Assembly (NCBI GenBank): GCA_014729315.1
Contig: WJKD01000752.1
Coordinates: forward strand, 1-5,466
Source of the DNA: Promethearchaeota archaeon
GTDB lineage: Archaea > Asgardarchaeota > Lokiarchaeia > Sigynarchaeales > SOKP01
Direction: 5' to 3'
Length of the DNA stretch: 5,466 nt
A program made the position numbers and the translations under genes. The notes under the pieces were generated by a model. The model saw only the letters and a list, made by a program, of their open reading frames with translations. It was not told the DNA's origin and ran no database searches. The stretch's first letter is position 1. Each line of letters opens with the position of its first letter. Positions 1-4,732 of this stretch are shown here, piece after piece.

Positions 1-687
1 AGATTATACCTTCACTCGGAGATTTACGACAGATTTTTAGATAAACTGATTGAACTTACCGGGAAGCTTAAACAAGATATTCCAACTGAACCGAATGTCG
101 ATGTTGGAGCAATGATTAACGAGGAACAACTAAAATTAGTTGACGAAGCTGTAAAAGAAGGTTTAAGGGAAGGAGCAAAACTATTAATCGGAGGAAAAAG
201 AAATCCCAACCTTAAGGGTTATTTTTATGAGCCAACTATCATGACTGCAGAAGATAACGAAATGCAAATTGTTCAACAGGAGATATTCGGACCGGTATTA
301 GTCGTACTAAAGTTTGAAGGCGAAGATCAAGTAATTAAAATGGTAAATAACAATCAATACGGCTTGACGTCTTCAGTATGGACCCAAGATATCGAATTTG
401 GTAAGAAAATTGCTGAAGAAATTGACACGGGATCGGTAATGATAAACGAGGTAGTATATACATTTGCTCTTGCAGCAACACCGTGGGGAGGGACTAAAAA
501 TTCGGGTATAGGAAGAACGCACGGAAAATTAGGGTTTTACGAAGCAACGAGGCCGCTTCACATTAACATAGACCAATACGAAGAGCCAGATCTGTGGTGG
601 ATGCCTTACGACGAGAGTTTTGAGGAAATTGTAGAAAATTTCAAAAATATTGCAACAAGCTTAGTTGTTAAGGAAGCAAAAAATTAA
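1..687 (+). CDS. Aldehyde dehydrogenase family protein, C-terminal part (5' end outside window)
   Basis: This is the C-terminal part of an NAD(P)-dependent aldehyde dehydrogenase, which oxidises an aldehyde to the carboxylic acid in the cytoplasm. The frame is open from base 1, so the first ATG in frame (112) is internal and the gene continues off the left edge. The visible 228 residues open with RLYLHSEIYDRF, which in this superfamily lies a few residues after the catalytic cysteine, so that cysteine is just outside the window. Visible hallmarks are EIFGPV at residues 94-99, whose Glu usually binds the nicotinamide ribose, and PWGG (161-164) followed by KNSGIGR (166-172). The C-terminus ends in a Trp-rich stretch (PDLWWMPYDE) and a helical tail. 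The PWGG-KNSGIGR pattern recalls succinate-semialdehyde and aromatic aldehyde dehydrogenases, but the substrate cannot be assigned from this fragment. The gene ends at TAA and converges on the alpha/beta hydrolase. The family call is firm; the substrate is unknown. Confidence 0.95.
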   Translation, partial: RLYLHSEIYDRFLDKLIELTGKLKQDIPTEPNVDVGAMINEEQLKLVDEAVKEGLREGAKLLIGGKRNPNLKGYFYEPTIMTAEDNEMQIVQQEIFGPVLVVLKFEGEDQVIKMVNNNQYGLTSSVWTQDIEFGKKIAEEIDTGSVMINEVVYTFALAATPWGGTKNSGIGRTHGKLGFYEATRPLHINIDQYEEPDLWWMPYDESFEEIVENFKNIATSLVVKEAKN

Positions 688-698
688 GTTAAAACACA

Positions 699-745
699 TT
701 TTTTATTTATTCTATTCTTTTTTGAGTTAAATAAAAAAAAGAATA
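699..745. terminator. Bidirectional A/T hairpin and T-tract terminator
   Basis: This lies between the convergent aldehyde dehydrogenase and alpha/beta hydrolase genes. A run of six T (699-704) follows the aldehyde dehydrogenase stop. An 11-bp inverted repeat (arms 713-723 and 735-745, 11-nt loop) then gives a run of T on either strand. Archaeal transcription ends mainly at T-tracts, so each strand offers a terminator to the gene reading into it. The hairpin is all A/T except one G-C pair, so the T-tracts may matter more than the stem. Confidence 0.6.
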
Positions 746-757
746 TAAAATAATAAA

Positions 758-1591
758 TTATATATGCTTTTTCAAAAATTCCCATATTAGATTATTTACT
801 TCTTGATGGTTTTCAATAGTGAATCCATGGGTCATATTATCAAAGATTTTTAATTCAGAATTTGGAATAGATTTGTGCATTGATTCTGATACTGCAGGTG
901 AAATATTTTTATCTAGATTACCTAACGCAATTAAAGTTGGTTGCTGAATTTGACTTAATCTGTCTCTCACATCATAGTTCCTTAACGATTCCCATTGATT
1001 TACATAATCTTTAATTTCTGGAGGATCTACTATATAGGCTATAAAATTAACATCTTTTCGAAGCATATCATATAATTCGGGATCTTTTTTCACCCTTCTC
1101 TGAAACTTTCCAGTAAATTCGAGTTTAAAAATTAATTGAAATCGCTGTTCAATGGTCATTTTTGGAAAATTATTCTTATACAAATTGAGTGTCTGTTTAA
1201 ATCGCTGCGGATCACTATATGTAAGAGTTCCTAAGAGGATCATAGATTTTACTTTTTCAGGATACTTTAATACAAATTTTAAAGCTATGGCGCCCCCTAA
1301 ACTTACACCGCACAGATGGACTTTTTCTTTTATTTCTAAACAATTTAATAATGCATTTAAGTCTTCTACGAACATATCCATTGTGTAATGATAATCCGGG
1401 CGTGAGCTTTTTCCGCTGCCTCGAAGGTCATATGCTATAACTTGCATTTTCTCATGAAAGAATTCTATTTGGAAATGTCCCGCTTGCCATTTAGTGTTTG
1501 TACCTTGTATTAAAACAAGCGGTTCGCCTCTGCCTTCCATTATGTAAAAGAGCTCTACATCATCAGTTTTACAAATAGGTATATTTATCAC
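758..1591 (-). CDS. Alpha/beta hydrolase fold protein
   Basis: This is a cytoplasmic alpha/beta hydrolase (277 residues from the chosen GTG start), a usual length for the esterase, lactonase and C-C hydrolase branch. The order of motifs is complete: strand LVLIQG with the oxyanion-loop QG at 29-30, where many relatives have HG; DLRGSGKS at 55-62; the nucleophile elbow GVSLGG with Ser97; a helical cap region around 122-214; the acid in GNLD (Asp227); and the catalytic His in THGF (His255). The triad is therefore intact. The substrate is unknown; candidates are enol-lactone, ester or C-C hydrolysis. No signal peptide is visible. There is no ATG near the N-terminus. TTG (1594-1592) and GTG (1591-1589) are adjacent, and the GTG is preferred because AGGA on the minus strand sits 6 nt before it. 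The gene is read alone, 178 nt after the GTPase gene on the same strand. Confidence 0.93.
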   Translation of the reverse strand: MINIPICKTDDVELFYIMEGRGEPLVLIQGTNTKWQAGHFQIEFFHEKMQVIAYDLRGSGKSSRPDYHYTMDMFVEDLNALLNCLEIKEKVHLCGVSLGGAIALKFVLKYPEKVKSMILLGTLTYSDPQRFKQTLNLYKNNFPKMTIEQRFQLIFKLEFTGKFQRRVKKDPELYDMLRKDVNFIAYIVDPPEIKDYVNQWESLRNYDVRDRLSQIQQPTLIALGNLDKNISPAVSESMHKSIPNSELKIFDNMTHGFTIENHQEVNNLIWEFLKKHI

Positions 1592-1597
1592 CAACGG

Positions 1598-1601
1598 TCC
1601 T
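1598..1601 (-). promoter_or_regulatory. Ribosome binding site deciding the alpha/beta hydrolase start
   Basis: The minus strand reads TTAGGACCG directly before TTGGTG. The AGGA core leaves 3 nt to the TTG and 6 nt to the GTG. Archaeal Shine-Dalgarno spacing of about 5-10 nt favours the GTG, though TTG remains possible and adds only one residue. Confidence 0.4.
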
Positions 1602-1643
1602 AAGAATATGTTTTTTAATTGGATTATGATGCTTTTTAATAAT

Positions 1644-1680
1644 TAAAGATCTATAAAATCTAATATTTTAAAAATCTTTA
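1644..1680 (-). promoter_or_regulatory. Candidate promoter of the alpha/beta hydrolase gene
   Basis: The minus strand has two TATA-like stretches, TTTTAAAATA (about 1663-1673) and ATTTTATAG (1651-1659). Either would give a leader of a few tens of bases. Both lie between 7-bp inverted arms, TAAAGAT at 1644-1650 and ATCTTTA at 1674-1680. In such AT-rich DNA this is weak evidence. The rest of the 178-nt gap shows no gene or RNA. Confidence 0.25.
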
Positions 1681-1737
1681 TGAAAGCTTAATTTGTTAGC
1701 GATTTTAAGAAAAATTTAGATAATAAAACGCATTAGT

Positions 1738-1765
1738 TTTCTTAAAAGAAAGAAATAAAAAGAGA
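1738..1765 (-). terminator. T-rich terminator of the Arf-like GTPase gene
   Basis: Immediately after the GTPase stop codon the minus strand is a pyrimidine run (CTTTTTATTTCTTTCTTTT), followed by a small inverted repeat (TTTCTT at 1738-1743 and AAGAAA at 1746-1751). The T-tracts fit archaeal intrinsic termination. The stem has only a two-base loop and may be incidental. Confidence 0.45.
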
Positions 1766-1769
1766 TATT

Positions 1770-2669
1770 CTAATCCATTAAGTTACTTGAATATTGTTCG
1801 ACCAGGTACTTAATTTTATCTTCGTTGATTTCTCCTTTATTCAATTCAACGCATATATTTTCTAAGTGATTTAATAGCTCTGCTAAACCATCTTCTGCCT
1901 CTTTTACTTTCAATTCATCAGCATCGTCTATAATTATTGAACCTAGTAAATTTTCAGACCGCTTAAAAATGATCGTGTTACCTTCCATTTTAAGTTGATT
2001 CAATTCTGAATTGAAAGACTCTTTAATAAAATTAGTGATTGCCGAGAATAAACCACCCTTTAACACATCGTCAGATGTTGTAGAAGAGAGCGGGATGCCT
2101 CCTTTGTCAAAAATCGTAACAGCTTTAGGTTTAATTGAAGCGATTAATTCTTTGCCGGTTAATTTATAATATACTTTTTTAAACGATTTAACTATACCAA
2201 AACCAGTCTTACATGAGATTGGGACAATTTGAAAAGACGAAAGTTTTTCTAATTCTAAAGAATCCATAATCTCTTTAATTGATGCTGTATCTTGTAGGTC
2301 GTATTTATTTGCTAATACTAGCAAAGGTTTATCTTTCAGTAACGAAGAAAGTTTCCAAAGTTCTTTTTTCGCCTCATCAAACCTCTCCTTATCTGTGGCA
2401 TCCACCATAAAGATCACAAAAGCCGCATCTTTTAGTTCGCCGGTCCAAAGAGAGCGAAAATCTTTTTGACCGCCCATATCAACAATATTAATTCTTATAC
2501 CCTGAACTTCCAATGTAGTTTCCTCTTTACCCATCGTTGGAGTGTGTTCAATAAAGGTCCCCGTCTGTAAAAACGATACCATTGTAGTTTTTCCCGCATT
2601 ATCCAAGCCTGTTATAACAATTTTTCTATCTTTGGAAAGGATCTTTTTTAGTATATTTTTGATACCCAT
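1770..2669 (-). CDS. Arf-family small GTPase with C-terminal roadblock/longin-like domain
   Basis: This 299-residue protein joins an Arf-type GTP-binding domain (about 1-176) to a C-terminal domain (about 183-275) and a short helical tail. All G motifs are present: G1 GLDNAGKT (21-28), the Arf signature; G2 Thr45 in TPTMG; G3 DMGGQ (64-68) with catalytic Gln68; the Arf-type switch-II Trp75; G4 NKYD (121-124); G5 SCKTG (152-156). It should bind and hydrolyse GTP. Residues 1-13 (MGIKNILKKILSK) form an amphipathic helix with Gly2, as in Arf proteins, implying nucleotide-controlled membrane binding. The second domain reads strand (AVTIFD), GGIPL turn, helix (GGLFSAITNFIK), strands (NTIIFKRS, LGSIIIDD), helix, which fits a roadblock/longin fold; this is inferred. 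ATG at 2669 is chosen over TTG at 2678 because it exposes the Arf-like N-terminus, though no clear ribosome site precedes it. Ordinary single-domain Arf is about 180 residues, so the extension is notable. It is transcribed divergently from the operon at 2860-4680. Confidence 0.93.
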   Translation of the reverse strand: MGIKNILKKILSKDRKIVITGLDNAGKTTMVSFLQTGTFIEHTPTMGKEETTLEVQGIRINIVDMGGQKDFRSLWTGELKDAAFVIFMVDATDKERFDEAKKELWKLSSLLKDKPLLVLANKYDLQDTASIKEIMDSLELEKLSSFQIVPISCKTGFGIVKSFKKVYYKLTGKELIASIKPKAVTIFDKGGIPLSSTTSDDVLKGGLFSAITNFIKESFNSELNQLKMEGNTIIFKRSENLLGSIIIDDADELKVKEAEDGLAELLNHLENICVELNKGEINEDKIKYLVEQYSSNLMD

Positions 2670-2749
2670 ATCAATCAAGTTTATGTCTTAATTGTAAATA
2701 ATCATTGAAGAAGTATTTTTTAGGTAATTAAAATTGAGTAGAGAATAAC

Positions 2750-2770
2750 TTGTTCGTATCGGAGGAACAA
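2750..2770. repeat. Inverted repeat, possible operator
   Basis: Arms TTGTTC (2750-2755) and GAACAA (2765-2770) are perfectly complementary across a 9-nt spacer. The arm-to-arm spacing is near two helical turns, and the site is mid-way between the two divergent starts and less A/T-pure than its surroundings. That placement suits a dimeric regulator acting on both promoters. The arms are only 6 bp, so chance is possible. Confidence 0.35.
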
Positions 2771-2790
2771 ATATTAAATATTAAGTTGAA

Positions 2791-2806
2791 ATTTAAAATT
2801 TTAAAT
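2791..2806. repeat. Perfect 16-bp palindrome
   Basis: ATTTAAAATTTTAAAT reads identically on both strands. It lies 54-69 nt upstream of the operon's first ATG, where a TATA box would be expected, and it follows a tandem AATATTA repeat (about 2770-2783). It may be a symmetric TATA element or a site for a regulator or chromatin protein. Composition alone makes such palindromes fairly likely here. Confidence 0.35.
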
Positions 2807-2859
2807 AGAAATTAAGGAAGTAAGAGTCATAACTAAATTTTTAAATAAGGTAATCTAGT

Positions 2860-3363
2860 ATGGGTATAAATTTTCAACAATCTATCGTATGTAAACTCGG
2901 AGGTCATATTAATTCTGAACTAGAATTAGTTATTTCCCATCCTCCAATTAAAGAAGGGGAGACGAATTTAAAAAAAATTATCAATCAGTGCTTACCTATT
3001 GGATGTAAAGCGGGAGAAGTTATCGAAAAAAAATATAATAAAAATAGACTAATATCTTATATTTTTTCAATAGAAAAAAACGATGAAAGAGACGATTTAT
3101 TTTCATTCTCTATATTATTAAAGAAAAAACAAGAAGCTGGATTATATAAATCAATATTAAAAAAATTCATCAGACTATTGGATCAGCATGGTTTACTGAG
3201 TGAAGCTATTTTTAAGAAATATCAGAAATCAATTTATAATAGTTTTAACCAAGAAGTAGATTTGGAAATTGAAAATATAGTATTTCATATTTCTGAGATC
3301 TTCAAGGAAAAACGGAAAGAGTTTGGCAAATCTGAATTAGATGTGAGAGGTAGCTTCTTTTGA
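2860..3363 (+). CDS. Uncharacterised soluble protein, first gene of the membrane-protein operon; possible longin-like GTPase-associated domain
   Basis: I do not recognise a named family. The 167 residues have no membrane segment or signal peptide, so the protein should be cytoplasmic. It reads as an alternating alpha/beta domain: strand (SIVCKL), strand (ELELVISHP), helix (LKKIINQCL), a conserved-looking LPIGCKAGE turn (45-53), strand (LISYIFSIE, 64-72), an acidic ERDDLFSFSILL stretch (76-87), helix (YKSILKKFIRLLDQHG, 96-111), helix (FKKYQKSIYNSF) and a charged helix near 137-157. Strand pairs alternating with a long helix resemble longin or profilin-like domains that act on small GTPases in other systems; this is a guess from the pattern. 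Three cysteines (11, 44, 49) are present. The start is ATG with AAGGT 8 nt upstream. Its stop overlaps the next gene's TTG as TTGA, so the two are translationally coupled. Divergent neighbour: the Arf-like GTPase. Confidence 0.85.
   Translation: MGINFQQSIVCKLGGHINSELELVISHPPIKEGETNLKKIINQCLPIGCKAGEVIEKKYNKNRLISYIFSIEKNDERDDLFSFSILLKKKQEAGLYKSILKKFIRLLDQHGLLSEAIFKKYQKSIYNSFNQEVDLEIENIVFHISEIFKEKRKEFGKSELDVRGSFF
3345..3351 (+). promoter_or_regulatory. Ribosome binding site supporting the TTG start of the first membrane protein
   Basis: GAGAGGT lies inside the last codons of the upstream gene, 8 nt before the TTG at 3360. Because no ATG or other good start exists before the first membrane helix, this site is the main support for a TTG start in a TTGA overlap. 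Confidence 0.6.
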
Positions 3364-4025
3364 TTGGACAAAATTCTATTTCTTTATTAAATGACTTCTT
3401 ACAATCTATAGGTCGATATTACGCAATAGTAATTTATTCTCTCATTACGATCATACTGACGATAAGATTGATTAAAGATAAAAAGGAGTCAGGAAATATT
3501 AATCTGATCCGGTTATTAATTCTGGGTGTTTTCGGTTGCGTATATTGGATAAATATATTAGAATTTCTGGCTTTTGAAACCCCTATACTTCCGGTAGATG
3601 CAATTGGATTTCAAATAAACGATTTTTCTCTCTATAACTTTGGCTTAGGTCTAGCTGTTACGTTAGGTATTGTTTTAGCAGCTTATATAAATCAACTAAA
3701 ACCATTCTATTTCACAGCTCTTTACTTCTATTTTGGTCTATTAGTGTTATATTTTTATGCAGGCACTAGTCTCATCCTTCTCCCATATATTTATATAACG
3801 GGTATAACTGCGTTAACTCTCCAAATGTATACAGGTTTAAAATTAAAGGATAATGGAGCACTCGGAGTAGCAGTTTTTTTTGCAATTGCTTTTGTAACGA
3901 TATTGCTTCCCGAGGAGGGTGTAATAGGAGTATTGGATGCGCTTGCAACTTTAATTTACGCAACTTTTGGCTTAATCTTTGCATTAGGTTACTTTAAACC
4001 ATTCAAAGAACCAGGTGGTAAATAA
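3360..4025 (+). CDS. Multi-pass membrane protein, about seven helices (first of a pair)
   Basis: The family is unknown. The 221 residues are mostly hydrophobic, with probable membrane helices near 20-38, 48-67, 91-110, 116-133, 136-156, 166-183 and 188-211. Basic residues cluster after helix 1 (RLIKDKKES), helix 3 (NQLK), helix 5 (GLKLK) and in the C-tail (KPFKEPGGK). By the positive-inside rule this gives the N-terminus outside and the C-terminus inside. The longest outside loop (about 72-88, TPILPVDAIGF) is short, so no large external sensor domain exists. No catalytic motif is seen. A YTGLKLK motif (157-163) between helices 5 and 6 recurs as YDGLKNK in the next protein, suggesting paralogy. 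The start is TTG, overlapping the preceding stop. The next gene's ATG follows its TAA by one base. Candidate roles are receptor, membrane scaffold or transporter subunit; none can be chosen from sequence alone. Confidence 0.88.
   Translation: MIGQNSISLLNDFLQSIGRYYAIVIYSLITIILTIRLIKDKKESGNINLIRLLILGVFGCVYWINILEFLAFETPILPVDAIGFQINDFSLYNFGLGLAVTLGIVLAAYINQLKPFYFTALYFYFGLLVLYFYAGTSLILLPYIYITGITALTLQMYTGLKLKDNGALGVAVFFAIAFVTILLPEEGVIGVLDALATLIYATFGLIFALGYFKPFKEPGGK
4013..4018 (+). promoter_or_regulatory. Ribosome binding site deciding the start of the second membrane protein
   Basis: AGGTGG at the end of the preceding gene lies 8 nt before ATG at 4027. An in-frame GTG at 4015 falls inside this site, so it is unlikely to be the start. 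Confidence 0.6.
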
Positions 4026-4026
4026 T

Positions 4027-4680
4027 ATGAGTCTCTACACTTTATCTTTAGGTATAATTGTAATCGTATTAAGCGTTTTTTGCCTTTTTTTTAGCATTAA
4101 AAATTGGATGAGGAGTAAAATAAATATTAATCAGTTTCTAGTTTTTTACGCTTTGTCTTTAACAATTTTCACCGTTCTATATATAATAGTACAATTCCCA
4201 AATGCCAGTCTATTAAGTGCATCGATTGGGGAGAATTTTTCATTGATCGTGGTTCTATCTCATATCTTGATTTTAATTGCCCTTCAATTCTTAGTATACT
4301 TGAAAAATTGGAAAATGTTGTATACTTTTCCAATGATTTTTGGAGTAATTCTACTAATGTCTTTATATTTAACTCCTAATATTTTATTAAATGTTGGTTT
4401 TTTTCTCGCTGTTTTCGTTCTTTTCCTCTACGATGGACTTAAGAACAAAATGGGTGTCGAAATAGGGCTAGCATTTGTAGTGCTTTTTGCACTAAATTAC
4501 TTTCCAGCACCTCATTTATTTGAGGAACTGGTTTTTCCAATTTTTCGAATCCTTTCTATGGTCATTGTATTGATTGGTATTTCGGGTATTTTAGACAAAC
4601 TAGTCTTTATCGACAAGGAAAAAGAAGCAAAAATTAGAAGCGCTTGGATTGCCAAACGAGTTATTGTGAAAGAGCAATAG
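4027..4680 (+). CDS. Multi-pass membrane protein, about seven helices (second of a pair)
   Basis: The family is unknown. The 217 residues carry probable membrane helices near 3-24, 36-56, 71-92, 98-115, 118-135, 144-159 and 168-189. Basic loops after helix 1 (KNWMRSK, 25-31), helix 3 (KNWK, 93-96) and helix 5 (GLKNK, 137-141), with a charged C-tail of about 25 residues (KEKEAKIRS then AKRVIVKEQ), predict N-outside and C-inside, the same as its neighbour. Length, helix count, topology and the YxGLKxK motif (135-141) match the preceding protein, so the two are probably diverged tandem duplicates and could form a heteromeric complex. The basic tail could contact cytoplasmic partners such as the operon's soluble protein or the GTPase; this is inference. 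No enzyme motif is seen. The start is ATG, one base after the previous stop. It is the last gene of the operon and converges on sucD. Confidence 0.88.
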   Translation: MSLYTLSLGIIVIVLSVFCLFFSIKNWMRSKININQFLVFYALSLTIFTVLYIIVQFPNASLLSASIGENFSLIVVLSHILILIALQFLVYLKNWKMLYTFPMIFGVILLMSLYLTPNILLNVGFFLAVFVLFLYDGLKNKMGVEIGLAFVVLFALNYFPAPHLFEELVFPIFRILSMVIVLIGISGILDKLVFIDKEKEAKIRSAWIAKRVIVKEQ

Positions 4681-4693
4681 AACATTAAATTGT

Positions 4694-4732
4694 AAATAAA
4701 AATTACTTTTTTTATTTTTGTCTTATTTTTTT
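4694..4732. terminator. Bidirectional A/T hairpin and T-tract terminator
   Basis: AAATAAAAA (4694-4702) and TTTTTATTT (4709-4717) form a 9-bp stem around a 6-nt loop between the convergent operon and sucD. On the plus strand, T-runs at 4707-4713, 4715-4719 and 4726-4732 end the operon, the later ones lying antisense inside the end of sucD. On the minus strand the same stem gives TTTTTATTT just after the sucD stop. Confidence 0.55.

Larger units (their letters stand above)
2670..2859. promoter_or_regulatory. Divergent promoter region between the GTPase gene and the membrane-protein operon
   Basis: This 190-nt gap separates two outward-facing transcription units and must hold both promoters. 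For the GTPase gene, the minus strand has CCTAAAAAATAC (2724-2713), a plausible TATA box giving a leader of about 20 nt. For the operon, TTTAAAAT (2792-2799), within a palindrome, is a plausible TATA box giving a leader of about 35-40 nt. AAGGT (2847-2851), 8 nt before the ATG at 2860, is a usable ribosome site. The region also holds an inverted repeat at 2750-2770 that could be an operator. No convincing small ORF or RNA is seen. TATA assignments are weak in DNA this rich in A and T. Confidence 0.5.

Noticed and set aside
112..687. ATG at 112 as the start of a short, complete aldehyde dehydrogenase-like gene
   Set aside because: Conserved aldehyde dehydrogenase sequence continues in frame to base 1 (RLYLHSEIYDRF), so the ATG is internal and the gene is cut only by the window edge.
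1152..1388. Plus-strand open frame of 78 codons antisense to the alpha/beta hydrolase
   Set aside because: It covers the nucleophile-elbow coding region of a gene with an intact triad; no domain or start signal is seen in the antisense frame.
1592..1769. Possible small RNA or tRNA in the gap between the GTPase and the alpha/beta hydrolase
   Set aside because: No cloverleaf, GC-rich stem or GTTC-type T-loop pattern is visible; the gap is explained by a terminator and a promoter.
2761..2812. GGAGG at 2761-2765 with a short downstream TTG frame of nine codons, considered as a leader peptide
   Set aside because: The spacing from GGAGG to the TTG at 2786 is about 20 nt, too long for initiation, and the peptide is featureless. 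The GGAGG is more likely part of the spacer and arm of the inverted repeat.
3772..3984. Minus-strand open frame of 70 codons antisense to the first membrane protein
   Set aside because: It lies wholly inside a well-supported membrane protein gene, has no ribosome site, and its composition mirrors the hydrophobic codons of the opposite strand.
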